Below are positions 22,126 through 35,375 of a DNA stretch of 64,000 bases, one piece after another (positions within the stretch are counted from its first letter, which is position 1; every line of letters starts with the position of its first letter). Origin of the DNA: Cacajao melanocephalus (taxonomy: Eukaryota; Chordata; Mammalia; Primates; Pitheciidae); contig CAUYLG010075758.1 of the NCBI GenBank assembly GCA_963573385.1, positions 1 through 64,000 of the forward strand. The letters are read 5' to 3'. A program made the position numbers and the translations under genes. The notes below the pieces were generated by a model. It was not told the DNA's origin. It saw nothing but the letters and a program-made list of their open reading frames with translations, and did not search any database.

Positions 22126-23929
22126 GCTCTAGAGCTCAATGGCATTACCCAGTTTCTTTTCATCTCTTCTCTCCACCATCTCCAAGAGCTCACTTTGCCC
22201 TGGGCTGGCTCCCCTCAAGAGTAAGAGGCTTCTGAAATTCAAAACATTACATGCATACACAACAAAAGCCTAAGGCAGAAAAAAAGACAATGCTTTCTGA
22301 AATCTGCTTAAGAGGAGAAGCTCTTTAATAGGGCCTGTCCTTTTGGGTTTTGGCCAGAAATAGGTCACATGCCTATTGTAAATAAATCACTGAATAAGAG
22401 ATTGAGATCCCCATGTTTTAATCAGAACTTGCTGAGTCATGTGGGGAAGTGATAGATATCTAAACTTCAATCATTCTTCTCTTAGAAAAAAAAAGTAACA
22501 ATTTCTAGTACTAAGAACACTACTAGAGAAAGTTACCTGTTAGAAGGCATTTCTGCTCTTCTCTTTACCTCTTCCCTGATGGTCATAGGCAAGAGTCTGC
22601 ATGAAGTAGTCCCACTGTTGACTGAGGTAGTGGGCTATACTTGACTGAAAAGGGCCCTAACAGGAAGGCAAAGAGAACACTTTTTGTTGTTGCTGTTTGT
22701 GACTCTGAATAAGCAATAGACCAAGCCACTATCATAAGCCTTTTGAAGAAGGACATTTTGAAAAGTGGCTCGTTTTCATTAAAATTCAGTGGCCTGTGAT
22801 AGACAAAGCTACAATTCATATTATCAATGACTTAGCCAGGGACTTTGCTGTCTCCTTCTAATGGTGTCAAGTCCAATACTCTTTCCCTGCTAAGAAGCTC
22901 ATCAAAAATCTTAACCACACTTTTCTGTTTTGTCCTTGTAGCCCCATGTCTTTAATGACTCCATAGATTTATTAGAGAATAGAATTCAATCTTCAGAGTT
23001 AAGTTCCTTACTTCTCAAGCAGAACTGCTTATTAGTATGCCCAGGGGAATATAATGCTGCACAACTAAGACACATCCTTTTACAGCAGTGGCTTTCAACT
23101 TGGCCATACATAAGAAACCCTTGCCCAGCTCTACAGATATATGCAGAAGTCTGCATATAAATAAAAATTATTTTTGAATTTTTTAATAAGAATTTTGTGT
23201 AGCTATTTCAAGTCGTGTCAAACAACCTGAAGATATTCACTTACTCTTTTTTGGCCATTAGATGAAATGGAGGGAAAAGTTTTGAAACATATTCCATGTG
23301 AGAAATATACTAAGTGCTCCTCAGAAGCCATGGCAGGTGGAAGAGAGTTTTATGATGACTGTATGCAAAATTCATTATGCAGCTAGTGCCTACCAAGTCT
23401 GAACTTTCACAGTCTTAAGATGGTACAGATGTCCTTTATGGTTTAATAAAAATTCCTTCTTGAAGTTTACATTATCAAGTTGCAATATTACACTCTTCTG
23501 TCTTCTCGACCTTTCTGCAGCTGGTTCACTGTCCTTAAAACTCCTCACTACCCTTATTCTGAATAAGTAGGGATGCTGTGTCAAAATCCACAATCAACAT
23601 AAATAAAACAATTCAGCACAGATGTGACCTGAATATCCATTTAGATTCTGCTAATTAGGCCAAGCAGTGACACAAAGGTTTCAAGGTCAGACAAACCAAC
23701 AGTGAATTTGCTCTGTGGAAAAGCACAAAGGGGACCATGCTGCACTTTCTATTGTAATTGCTCATTTGCAGAGTTTCAGAGAGTTTGACACTCTAAAGAC
23801 ATTCTTTAACTGATGCCAACTGCTTTTTCTTCAGGTCAGAATGAAAGTGTAAGAAAAAAAAAAACTTCGTTGCTACAAAGCTACAGAAATTTAGATTTAG
23901 CCTAGTCTAAACCCTCCTAGAGACAAAGC
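22126..23929. other. unique sequence with one weak hAT relic
   Basis: At 23,088-23,165 'cagcagtggctttcaacttg' resembles the left end of a hAT-Charlie MITE of MER5-like type. The remainder shows no gene or firm repeat. Confidence 0.4.
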
Positions 23930-24070
23930 AAAGTGAAAGAGAAAGAGCATAGGCTTTGGATTCAGTCAGGCGTGACTTGAAATGTGGTGTAGCTCATTAT
24001 TAGTGATGAACTCTTGCACATTTTATTTAGCTTAACTTGGCCTGTGATCCTCGTCTTTATGAGGTGGATC
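23930..24070 (+). mobile_element. MIR SINE
   Basis: 'gaaagagcataggctttgga', 'ttcagtcaggcgtgacttga' and a decayed downstream part match the sense 5' half of MIR. Confidence 0.6.
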
Positions 24071-24844
24071 AAAAACTTGCATTTGATTCTGACTCCCAAG
24101 AAGAATCAGAATTAGCCCAGGCTGCTATCTCCTACTCCGAACATAGATGGTGGGGTGAGGGACCTATTGAAAGAAACTTTTACAAACCTAGGAAATAACT
24201 GAGACAGCTGTGGGAAACACTGGGAAAGCGGGAGAGCCATGTGAATTATTGCATAGAGGGTGGGGGCTCCTGAACAAGGCAAAGACCTGTCAATGAGGTA
24301 AAGAGAGATAAATCAGAAAAAGCCATTTGAGCCCACCACTTGCCTTTAGACCATCAGTGTTTCTGCCTCATGATTCAGACCACTGGAGCAGGTATGCAGG
24401 TCCACAAAAGCTCTCATAGAGACAGGAGCTCAGAAAAGTAGGTATGGATTGAATAGCCTAGGCATTCAATCCTTTACCCCTTCCTTTCAAACCACAATGG
24501 TGGGTTATAATCTAAGGAATCTCTTCTCCGCATCATGAAGGTGGGGTGAAACAGCTGAGAATAAAATCCTTGCCAGAAGAGTTGTTCAGTGTGGATAAAT
24601 AGTCTGTAACTCTTCACATTAAAGTTTTCACTCCTCTTTTGAACTTACTGAGATCATCACCAAAAAAATTCTGGTATTCAGCCCTTTTTATCTTAACATG
24701 GACCTAGAGTACAAATGAGTACTACCAATTTAAAAGAAAACAGCAAACTAGATGACAGATACCATCAGAGGCAGAGATATTAAAGAGCATGAAACAAAAA
24801 ATTTATAATAAGAATAGCAAACGTAATCTTATTTTTAAAAAAAT
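24071..24844. other. unique sequence
   Basis: No gene or repeat recognised; becomes A/T-rich just before the Alu. Confidence 0.5.
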
Positions 24845-25144
<300 letters not shown>

Positions 25145-25309
25145 TTAAAATATTTATTACAAAAGTATAATTTTTGAAATGGACACAATTCCGTTTAGTG
25201 AAGAATTAACTTTATCCGAAGAGAAGATTGATTGACCTTGGGGAAGTAACCTGTAAATGCTTGGAATTTTCCAAATGATGGAAATCTCTCCCCTGTAAAC
25301 ACAACTGAA

Positions 25310-25930
25310 AGTTTATACTAATGAGATGACTCAGGCTGGGGGCTGGCAGTGCCAGAAAGACCAACCCAGTGGTTAAAGTGTTGGAATTTGAGCCACATGA
25401 AACAGCCTCTAAGGAGGGAGACACTCTAAGGAGGGAGAGGCTGGAGATTGAGCTCAATCACATGTGCAATATCTCAATCAATACTGCCTGCATAATGAAG
25501 CCTCAATCAATACTCTGGATATTGATGCTTGGTCAAGATTCTGGAGTTGACAATACTCTGTTTTTCCACACGCAAATACCAGAAGGGTAACATATCCCTA
25601 AGACCTGTACATTTGGGAGCCGGCCAGTCCCACACTCCAGTCTCTGCATCTGTTTTTTTTTTTTTCTGGTTCTGAATTTTGATCTTTTCCCATAATAAAA
25701 TTATATTATAAATACAGCAGTTTCCTGAGTTCTATGAGTCATTCTAGCAAAATATCAAATCTGAGGGAATCTATGATGACACCTGAATTTGTAGCCAGCT
25801 GGTGTGAAGTTAGGGTAGATCTAAATACCTGTGAACTAAACAGCTAGTGTCAGAAGTCTTGCACAGACTTGGCAGTATGAAGGACCATGCCCTTAACTTC
25901 ATAGTTCAGCTAACTCTGGGCAGACGCATT
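25310..25930 (+). mobile_element. ERV-type LTR (ERVL-like, family not certain)
   Basis: The second half carries an LTR-like R/U5 arrangement: a T-run, 'cataataaaattat' polyadenylation signal near 25,692, then 'cagtttcctgagttctatga', 'gtcattctagcaaaatatca', 'aaatctgagggaatc', 'cctgaatttgtagcc'. This order is familiar from a mammalian ERVL-class LTR, but I cannot name it. A 17-bp tandem duplication lies at 25407-25440. Confidence 0.5.
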
Positions 25931-25939
25931 AGCAACAAT

Positions 25940-28262
25940 AAGTAGTGGACACAGCAGAATAACAAATTAGTGAGTGAAAACATCTTATTGATACCTAGCC
26001 CACAAGAAAAGCAAGGATTAAACAAATTAAAATTTTGGGGTACCAATGTCTGAATAATAGGAGTCACAGAAAACAAAATAAAATAGAGATAATTGAGCTA
26101 AATGTTTCAGAATAATAAAAAAGAAAAGGGGCTAAGCTCAGTGGCTCATGCCTGTAATCCTAAAACTTTGGAAGGCCAGAGCAGAAGGAGCACTTGAGCC
26201 TAGAAGTTTGAGACCAGCCTGAGCAACAAGTGAGAACTTGTCTCTATCATTTTTTTTAATTATTATCAGGGCTTGGTGGTGCACACCTGTGATCCCAGCT
26301 ACACAGGAGGCTGAGGCAGGAGCATCATTTGAGCCCAAGAGGTAGAGGCTACAGGGAGCCATGATCAAATGATTGTGCCACTGCACTCCATCCTGAGCAA
26401 CAGAAAGAGACCCTGTCTCAAAAAAAAAAAAAAAAAAAAAAAGAAAGAAAGAAAAAAGGAAGGGAAGGGAAGGGAAGACCTAACTGGAAACCATACAATA
26501 TCAAACAGAAGAGATAGGAAAAACATTTTATAGGAAAATTTAAGAAAATCAAAAATAAGTAGAAAATTCTAAAAGCTCTGAATCAAAGAAGATATCATAT
26601 TTAAAGGGAACAATCATATTGACCTCAGACCTTTTCAACAGCAATGCTAGAGATAAGAGTTCAATAAAGAAATGCTTTAAAGAATTAAGGAAAATAATTT
26701 TGAACCTAGAAATTTTTATCTAGTCGAATTAATTTGCTTTTCAAATGTGGGCATATGTGTGTATTTGTGTGTTTATATGTATGTGCGTATACATACTCTA
26801 GCAGATAAAGGCTTCAAAAATCTTGACACACAAGTACTTCATTGAAAACATTTTAGAAGTATTAAAATAAAAGGAGGAACAAATCAAGGAGATACTGTAA
26901 GAAAGCTCTCTCTATATTAAACATGATGACTGTATAGAGATAATCAATATAATTAAGTTTATAATTATTTCAAAAAATATGAAAAAAATATATCCACACT
27001 AACATACAATTTAAGTTATATGTAATATTAATAGATTAGGATTTGAGAAGAATGGAAATAAATAACATGAAAAAATCTGTATCTTATTAGCGTAAAAATC
27101 TGTACCTCAATTCTGACAAAAAAAAAATAAGAAACAATGGCAGGACAATTGAAGCAATAAGCAAAGATAATAGAAATAAATCCAAATATATCAATAACTA
27201 TAGTGACTATAAGAGGGATAAGTTCAGCAATTAAAAGACAGAGATTGGCAGGTTGGGGTTTTTAAAAGCTCTATGTAGAAGAGACACATATAAACAATAA
27301 GAATACCAAAAGATTAAATAAACATGATGCTCAAGGAGATATAAACCAAATTCTAAAAGAAAGAGAGACACTAGTATAGTTATATTGACAGTAGAAAAAA
27401 TAGATTTTAAATCAAAACTCATTATTGGGGATAGAAAAGCCCCATACACATTGATAAATTTTTCCATTTACCAAGAGAGAAGATGCAACACTTTTAAACA
27501 TATATACAATGAAAAAAAAAACAGTTTTCTATATATTAAGCAATAAAATCATAGGATGACAGTTATAAATATATAAATCTATCATCAGAATGGGAGATTT
27601 CAGTGCTAATTTCTCACTTATTAATAAAACAATCAGATAAAATATATGTATATATAGGATCTAAACACAATTAAGAAGCTTGATCTATGCTTAGACATAT
27701 AGAATGCTAAACTCAACTATTTAAGAAAAAATCTGCTTCTCAAGAATGTAAGCAACATTATAAAAATTAGTCATATACTAGAATATAAATCAAGTCTCCA
27801 CAAATTTCAAAGAATATATTGCAGACTATTTTCTGATCATACTTCAAATCAGTTAAATGTTAATTACAAAAATAAAAACTTCCCACACTTTTTGAAAAAC
27901 AAACAAAATTGTACCTAATTAACACATTAGAAAATATTATAATTATCTAGAACTACTTGATAATGATAATACTATGTTTTAAAACTTGTGGACTACACCT
28001 GAAGTGTTTTGAGGGAAATCTATAGCATCATTTACTTACATGAGAAAAGAAGAAAATCTAAATATTAACAAGGTAAGGGTAAAACTTAAGATACTGGACA
28101 AAACAACAAAATAAAAACAAAGAAATTACAAAGAAAGAAAAAAATAAGAGCAGAAATTGGTAAAATAGATAAACAACACAATTGAGAACATCAGTAAAGT
28201 CAAAAATTGGTTCTTTGAAAATAAAATCGCCTTGTTCCAAAATAAACCAAGGAAAAAAGACA
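25940..28262 (+). mobile_element. L1M ORF1 3' end to ORF2 endonuclease region (decayed)
   Basis: From 26.48 kb, 'gaacaatcatattgacctca', 'tcaacagcaatgctagagat' and 'gaacctagaaatttttatct' fit the end of old L1 ORF1. From about 27.2 kb, 'acagagattggcaggttgg', 'tgggagatttcagtgctaat', 'attttctgatcatacttcaa', 'gagggaaatctatagcatca' and 'attggttctttgaaaataaa' follow the ORF2 endonuclease region in order. Extremely AT-rich, with no open frame. An AluJ at 26125-26445 interrupts it. Confidence 0.75.
26125..26445 (+). mobile_element. AluJ-like, plus strand
   Basis: Dimeric Alu with J-type traits: 'gagaccagcctgagcaac', 'gagcccaagaggtagaggct', 'aaagagaccctgtctc', then a long A-run. The tail continues as gaaa and gggaa repeats to about 26,478. 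Confidence 0.9.
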
Positions 28263-28269
28263 AATAAGA

Positions 28270-28740
28270 ACATTTTGGATAACCAGTCTACAAAAGTTAT
28301 ATACTGTATGTTTGTAAATATATGAATTCTAGAAAAGGCAAAATTGTGTGTAGACAATAAAAGGATCAGCAATTGCCAGGAATTCAGGGTAAAATGTGGA
28401 GAGGGATGAATAGAAGGAGCTCAGGGCATTTGTGGGGTGAAACTAATCTGCATGTACTGTAACTCTAATGTAATCCACCTTGTAATGGTGAACATATGAC
28501 ATTATATATTTGTCAAAACCCATAAAACTGTACAACACAAAGAATGAACTCTAATGTGCATTTTGGACTTGAATTAACAATCATATATTAATATTGGTTG
28601 ATCGGTTTTAATAAAGGTACCACACCAACATAAGGGGTTACATAATAGGAAAAACCCTGTCAGAAGTGGCAAGGGGACATACAGGAACTCTGTATTTTCT
28701 GCATAAATTTTCTATAAATTTAATTTAAATCTGCTCTAAA
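28270..28740 (+). mobile_element. L1M (HAL1/L1ME-like) 3' end
   Basis: 'aaggatcagcaattgccagg', 'agagggatgaatagaaggag', 'tgtcaaaacccataaaactg', 'acaacacaaagaatgaactc', 'aatctgctctaaaaac' follow the old L1 3'UTR order, as at 21.8 kb. Confidence 0.75.
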
Positions 28741-28744
28741 AACA

Positions 28745-29713
28745 AATCTTTTTAAGTATTATTAATTGCAAAGTGGATAAAACTACAGATAAAAGAGACT
28801 TTTCAAAGGAAATTATTCATATACTCAGTATTTTCCATGCTAATTACTTAAAATGCAAAACAGTTAAGAAAAATAGAAAGCATGAGTTGTTCTATAACTA
28901 TTACATAAATTAAAGCAATAGTTTTAAAAATATTTATGTAAAGGAAACACAAGGCTAAGATGATTTTATTATAGGTTGCTCCTATCAAACTTGCAAGGTA
29001 AATTTTATCCCCATCTTAAACAAATTCCCTAGAAAACAACAACAACAACAAAAAATGAAATTCTTTCCAAATCCTTTAACAAAGAAGTCATTATAAATCT
29101 GACATCAAGACTGGATTAAAAACATAAAAGAATAAAATTGAAATTGATTAAAATAATATTTTTATTTATTTATTTATTTTATTATACTTTAAATTCTGGA
29201 GTACATATGTAACAAACCTATGTAAGCAGGTTTGTAACATAGGTACACACATGCTATGGTGGTTTGCTGCATCCATTCGCCCCGTCAGGGTGGCTAGATA
29301 TAAGACAAATATGCGGAGTTTATTGTACTTCTATGCATCAATCACAAAACTAGAAAACAATTAAAAACATATCATATACAACAGTCTCAAATAATGTTAA
29401 GTGTCTAGTAATAACTATAAATATATTCAGAGGTCTTTACATTCTCAAAAAAAATCACAAATTTATGTCAGAAGACATCAAGAACGTTCATGACAGTATT
29501 TTTGACAAGAGCAAAAATCATTAATAGGCATATAGTTAAGTAAAATATTGTTTATTCATACAATGGATTGTTAGACATTAGCAAAATTGTATGAATTATA
29601 GCTGCACCGCTACACAAATAGAAGGTTAATCTTAATAATATGAAATTTGTCAGAAAAGGAAATGCCAGATTATATTCAAATGATAACCTTTTTATAAAGT
29701 TAAAAAACTGTTA
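28745..29713 (+). mobile_element. L1M ORF2 RT-region fragments (decayed)
   Basis: 'gattttattataggttgctc', 'ctatcaaacttgcaagg' and 'cttaaacaaattccctagaa' match the RT region. After a 146-base interruption, 'attgtacttctatgcatcaa' and 'atacaatggattgttagaca' continue toward the ORF2 end in the right order. Confidence 0.6.
29155..29300 (-). mobile_element. short L1 (L1P-like) 3'-end insertion
   Basis: Starts with a (TTTA)n/T-rich tail, then 'ttattatactttaaattctg', 'gagtacatatgtaacaaac', 'ggtttgctgcatccattcg', the antisense of an L1P 3'UTR end. A severely 5'-truncated copy inserted into the older L1M. Confidence 0.8.
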
Positions 29714-29715
29714 CA

Positions 29716-30050
<335 letters not shown>

Positions 30051-30101
30051 TTATATGTATGACAAAACTGTACTATACACACACATACACGCACGTTATG
30101 G

Positions 30102-30106
<5 letters not shown>

Positions 30107-30140
<34 letters not shown>
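30107..30140. repeat. (TA)n microsatellite
   Basis: Uninterrupted TA dinucleotides, about 16 copies. Confidence 0.95.
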
Positions 30141-30141
<1 letters not shown>

Positions 30142-30164
30142 CATATTAATAGATAGCTGAGATT

Positions 30165-30535
30165 TAAAATATTCATTGATTTTACAAATTGAGAAATTTT
30201 TAAATACATTTATAGAGCTGTGCTACTGTCACCACAGTCCAGTTTTAGAACATTGTCATTGACATCCATAGTTCTCTTGAGCCCATTTTCAGCCAGTGTC
30301 CACTCACTCCCACCCTCAGGCCCAAATAACCACTGATCTGCTTTCTATTAGTATAAATCTGTATTTTCAAGACACTTTGTATACACAGAATCATACAATA
30401 TATGGCCTTTTGCCTGGCTTCTTTTATTTATCATAACATTTTACAGGTTTAACCATGTTGTAACAAGTCTCCATATTTTGTTTATTTTTGTTGCTGAATA
30501 ATATTCCATTGCATTGACATACCACATTTTCTTCC
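30165..30535 (-). mobile_element. L1M 3'-region fragment
   Basis: Antisense of old L1: 'ccagttttagaacattgtca', 'ataaccactgatctgctttc', 'cacagaatcatacaatatat', 'gctgaataatattccattgc', 'ataccacattttct'. Confidence 0.75.
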
Positions 30536-30547
30536 TTTTTTCTTTCC

Positions 30548-30910
30548 AGTTTTTATTTTAGGTTCAAGGTATACATGTGCAGGCTTGTTACAAGGGTAAA
30601 CTGCATGTCATGGGGGTTTGGTATACAGATAATTTTGTCACCCAGGCAATCAGCATAATACTCAATAGATAGTTTTTCAATCTTCACCTTCCTCTCACCC
30701 TCTACCCACAAGTAGACCCCAGTGTCTATTGCTCCCTTCTTTGTGTCCATGTGTCCTCAGTGTTTAGCTCTCACTTATAAGTGAGAACATGTGATATTTA
30801 GTTTTCTCTTCCTGTATTAATTTGCTTAGGATAATGGCCTTCAGCTCCATCCATATTGCCACAAAGGATGTGATCTCATTATTTTTTATGACTGCATAGT
30901 ATTCCATGAC

Positions 30911-30943
<33 letters not shown>

Positions 30944-31942
30944 CATATATATATATACATATATATATATACATATATATATACACTACATTTTCTTTAA
31001 CCAGTCCACCACTAATGGCCATCTAGGCTGATTCCATGTCTTTGCTATTGTGAATATATGCATGCATGTGTCTTTAAGGTAGAATGATTTTTATTCCTTT
31101 GGGTATATGCCCAGTAAGGGATTTCTGGGTTGAATGGTAGCTCTGTTTTATATTCTTTCAGAAATCTCCAGACCTTTTTCCACCGTGGCTGAAGTAATTC
31201 ACATTCCCAACAGCAGCATATAAGGATTCCCTTTTCTCCACAACCACCCCAGCATCTGTTATTTCTTAACTTTTTAGTAATAGCCGTTCTGACTAATGCG
31301 AGACAGTATATCATTGTGGTTTTTAATTTGCACTTTCCTAATTATTAGTGATATTAGGCCCTGTTTTATATGCCTGTTGGCCATGTATATGTTTTCTTTT
31401 GAGAAGTGTCTGTTCATGTCCTTTATCTATTTTTTAATGGAGTCCTTTGTTTTTGTTTTTTGTTTGTTGATTTGTTTAAGTTCTTTATAGTTTCTGGATA
31501 TTAGATATTTGTCAGGTGCAGAGTTTGCAAATATTTTCTCTACTCTGTAGGTGTCTGTTTACTCTGTTGCTAGTTCTTTTGCTGCACAGAAGCTCTTTAG
31601 TTTAATTAGGTCCCATTTGTCAATTTTTGTTTTTATTGCAATTGCTTTGGAGTCTTCATCATAAAATCTTTGCAAGGGCCAATGTTCAGAACGGCATTTC
31701 CTAGGTTTTCTTCTAGGGCTTTTAGAATTTTTGGTTTTACATTTAAATCATTAATCCATCTTGAGTATTTTTGTATATGATAAAAGGTAGGGGTCCAGTT
31801 TCAATCTTCTGCATATGACTAGCCAATTATCTCAGCTCCATTAATTGAATAGGGAGTCCTTTCCTCATTGCTTATTATGGTCAGCTTTGTCAAAGATTAG
31901 ATGGTTGTCAGTGTGCAACTTTATTTCTATGTGTAATTTTCT
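30548..31942 (-). mobile_element. L1PB/L1PA-like 3' end and ORF2 C-terminal part
   Basis: Antisense L1P: begins 'ttttattttaggttcaaggt', then 'gtgtccatgtgtcctcagtg', 'cttataagtgagaacatgtg', 'ataatggccttcagctccat', 'ccagcatctgttatttctta', and runs into ORF2 up to 'gtcaaagattagatggttgt'. 5'-truncated at about 31,940. The minus frame at 31045-31314 is residual ORF2 sequence and is broken. Confidence 0.9.
30907..30985. repeat. (TA)n/(TATACA) microsatellite inside the L1
   Basis: Runs of TA separated by ACA steps, expanded at the spot where L1P normally has a short 'gtatatatgtac' type string. Confidence 0.95.
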
Positions 31943-32061
31943 ATATAAATTCAGAAAGTTATTATGTGGTCCTTTATTTCTGGGTTAGAGAACCTGGAAA
32001 TAAAGAGAAAATGAACTCATTTTGGAATAAATGACCACATAATAACTTTCTGAATTTATAT
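31943..32061. repeat. foldback inverted repeat, 29-bp perfect arms
   Basis: 31943-31971 and 32033-32061 are exact reverse complements (arm begins atataaattcagaaagtt). A further 7 of 9 bases inward also pair. The 61-base spacer holds its own hairpin: ctttatttc (31972-31980) pairs perfectly with gaaataaag (31997-32005), and ggtt/aacc close on a 4-base loop. It sits at the 5'-truncated end of the L1P copy. Confidence 0.95.
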
Positions 32062-32880
32062 TAGCTGCAAAAGAAGGCTGATTAAAGGTCCTTCAACAAT
32101 AAAACTATCTCTGTTTATCCTTTAGAGTACCTCATGTATTTTTAATCTTATTGACCTAGCTCCATCTAAAATACTAAAAAATATGTCTTTAAAATTTTTC
32201 CTCTTGTGGCTTCACCAATATTGGTTTTAAAAATAACAAAATTCTGATCGAAATGATTCAGGAAAAATGTGTCATTATAGTCAAAATGCTTCACTGTTCC
32301 AACAGCTACACTCTCAAAGGCAGGCCCTGTAGGGCATGTGCACTCTTTGCTGCCACAGCAGTTCCATCAAGAGTCCAAACACCAAGGGGAACATGAAAAC
32401 TTGTCTGTCTTCAGCATTCATTCCCAAGGAAAATAAAACCATATTTATATGTGCATATTTTTGCAAACATAGATAGCTACATAATAGCATACAGCATAAT
32501 ATAGTATAGTATACATGGCAAGAAAAATACACATAACTAATAGGATTCCAAATCCTCTTTCATTTCGAATAACTGAAAAGAAAATGACAATAGGCCAGAT
32601 ATTTTGCTGTGATGAGTCAAAACTGCACAGATAATGGTGAATGGCACAGAAATGATTTAGTTCTTACTAACAGTGTATAAAACTAAAATTACCTGCCCAT
32701 TAATGATAATGAGACAAACTGAGAAACTCTTAAACACTTATTCATCAATGATTCTTTATTCATAAATAGAAGTCAGAGTATAAGCTAACTTACTATGGAA
32801 ACTGGAGTAATAAAAACAAGCTTAGTCCAGGAAAGAAAGTAACTTAGAACAATAGCACACCAACACAACAGAATTAAAAA
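32062..32880. other. unique AT-rich sequence
   Basis: No gene or repeat family recognised. Confidence 0.5.
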
Positions 32881-32940
32881 ATATATATAGATATAGATAT
32901 AGATATAGATATAGATATAGATATAGATATATGTATATAT
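32881..32940. repeat. (ATATAG)n hexanucleotide microsatellite
   Basis: About eight near-perfect hexamer copies flanked by TA. It is the same hexamer class, on the opposite strand, as the array at 60.6 kb. Confidence 0.95.
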
Positions 32941-33009
32941 CTCAAGAATGACCCTATTGATCCTACAACCCATTTTGGCTATACTTCAGAGACAACCATC
33001 TCCAATCCC

Positions 33010-34020
33010 CACCCCCAGTCATGCTCTGCTTTGTCTCCCTCTTCTACCACGTGGCATTTGCTTTGACTGTTACCCCAAACTGCCTACCTACTGTGTCTCT
33101 CCTATATCCATAAACACACATGCCCAGTTATCCAAGCCAGAAACCTACAAGTCCCACTAGATTCTCCCTCAGCTCTGCCCAAGCATCTAATCAATCACAA
33201 AATTTTGCTAATCCTTACTGTTTCTTGAATCTGTTCATCCATCATCCCATTGCTACTTTTTCAGGCTTCATCATTTCTTGCCTGAATTACTGCAACTGTC
33301 TTCTAGGCTCCTTGCCAGTGTTTTACTCTCTTCAATCCGTTCTCCAAAAGTAGCCAGCAAACTTGCTGAAATGCACATCCATGACTCCCCAGTGATAAGA
33401 TAACATTTAAACTCTATAACGCAGCACTCAAGACTCTGCATGGGCTGGCCCCTGCTTACTAACCGGACAGCAAGCACCTCTTTCCACATTCCTCTTGGTA
33501 CTTTTCATTTCAATCTAAGCCAGCACTGCCCAATAGAAATATAGCATAAGCCATACTCCAAAGAAAGTTAAAAAAATAGGTAAAATGCATTCTAATAAAA
33601 TACCATATTTAACCCAATACATCTAAAATATTATGATTTCAACATGTGGCATTAGCCACAGTTTAAGTGGTCAATAGCCACTTTTGGCTAGCAGCTACCA
33701 TACCAGACAGTGTAGGCCTAAGACATTTATATTTTACCCAGTCTTCTCTACGCTTGACCATCTCTAGAATTTTCCGTAAGCTGCTACCTCTGGCTGGAAT
33801 TCCCACCTTTTCCCTTCATATTCCACCCCACTGTGGTTACCATTTCTCCCTTATTGTGCCCTCCTGACTCACCACCTGCAAATTATGTGTCTCTTTCATG
33901 CATTTCCAGAGCACATTGAGTTTTCTTCAGCAAATAGTATATGGAAAGTTTTCTTTTTACTTATATCACAGATATCTCATATGTCTAGTAATTAGTATAA
34001 TATTTGACACATGGTAGGTT
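33010..34020 (+). mobile_element. L2 LINE split by a hAT element
   Basis: Left part: 'cttcatcatttcttgcctga', 'attactgcaactgtcttcta', 'gactctgcatgggctggccc', 'ctgcttactaac'. Right part from about 33,723: 'ctacctctggctggaattcc', ending near 34,018 with 'tgacacatggtaggttaaat'. Both parts are in L2 order, so the hAT MITE inserted into an existing L2. Confidence 0.75.
33519..33722 (+). mobile_element. hAT-Charlie MITE (MER58-like; name uncertain)
   Basis: Begins 'cagcactgcccaatagaaat' and ends with 'agccacttttggctagcagc' and 'ccagacagtgtag', giving the near-palindromic ends of a common hAT-Charlie MITE. Flanking 'atctaagc' and 'gcctaaga' could be a degraded 8-bp target duplication. Confidence 0.7.
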
Positions 34021-35099
34021 AAATACACACTCATGGTCGCCCACTGAGTCATAACTCCTCCTTTACTCAGTATCCGCCTGCCCTCCTACGGCTCAGGTAA
34101 CTCAGAGGATACGAAGCTCATTGTTACCTACTAGGGGAGAGCCTAAGCGGAAACTGATTAACATATATTCACCTGGGGATTGTTACTGATTCCAGGCAGG
34201 TGTGTGAACAGTTGCTCCAATTAAGCTGAAGGGAAAGAGCTTATTCCAGAGTTAGGGCAAATGTGCTTGCTTTTCCCCCACGATGTGTGAGTAAGAAAGT
34301 GTGCTGCCCCTATTGCCATCAGCAGCCTCCCTATAAGGAGCCCCCCAAAAGAGTGAAAGAGAAGGAAAGAACAGGGAGTCATTAAGCAATCCAGCTTTAA
34401 AGTCTGCACTGTTCCCAGATTTCAGAGTTTATGAGATAATTTTCTAATTTTTAAAGCTAGTTTGAAATAGTTTTTTATTGCTTGCAGTTAAATGTGTATA
34501 ATTGATCTTGTTACCTTGTGTTAAGGGAATGCTTATTACGTGACATTGTTCTATATATTTTACACATAGTATCCCCTTTCCAACCACTCGTATAAATTTG
34601 AAATTTTTAGTGTCTTTTACATTTTACTTCTATTTCTTGTTGAAAATTGTTTTCAGGGATAAGCTTTTCCTATGCTAAGTAGAATGCTTTTTCCTGCTAT
34701 CATGTTCAAGGTGAGATGCCTTCTTGGTGACTGTGTGGCGAGAGTTTAGATTGTTGCTGACCAGAGACCGAAGTGTGTCCCCATTATTTGCCTTTCTGCC
34801 TGTGGGTATGTATTACTTTTACATAGTCCCTGTTTCATAATGGCATATAGGTATGGGGGAGGTAGATAATTTGTTTCTTTACTCTTTACATCATTAAGCC
34901 AAAAGGACAGCATTACACAACTTCACATTACCCAAGGATACTGTACCTGGATTAAATGGGACTTTAGGTTGTCTTCTTTAGGGAAAAGATGGAAGCAGTG
35001 GGTGTTCTATGTTTGGGAAAACGCAAAGGTGGACATTTAGCAAGCTGGGGCAGAGCTGAAATGACGTGTTCACACAATATCCTTTCACTCTCCTTTCCC
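34021..35099. other. unique sequence with a weak MIR relic
   Basis: At 34,525-34,600 'atgcttattacgtgacattg' and 'ttacacatagtatccc' resemble antisense MIR. The remainder has no recognised feature. Confidence 0.45.
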
Positions 35100-35375
35100 T
35101 GGACCCCTTATTTGCAGTTAGGTTGGGGGCCATGTGACTAAATCTGCCCAAAGGAATGTGAGCATATGTGATGTCAGTCACACCAGGTCCAGGTGTTATA
35201 ACAATCTCACATGATTGGTCACACTCCTTCATGAAGGTCTGTGCCAAAAATGGCAGCATCTCACAGTAGATGAAGTCAGAATCCCAAAGGCATTGCTTGG
35301 AGAGAGGGCCAACATCCATTAGACTAAAACATGAACCAGAAAGAGGTTCTATTATATTAAACCACTAAGATTTTT
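35100..35375 (+). mobile_element. old MLT1-like LTR relic
   Basis: 'ggccatgtgactaaatctgc', 'ccaaaggaatgtgagcatat', 'gtgatgtcagtcaca', and at the end 'attaaaccactaagattttt' match the same old LTR class as 2.56-2.93 kb. The 113-codon minus frame at 34978-35319 crosses it and is not a gene. Confidence 0.45.

Noticed and set aside
30907..30985. TA-rich array considered as an independent fragile-site element
   Set aside because: It is an expansion within the L1P 3' region at a spot where these elements already carry a TA-rich string; too short to call a fragile site.
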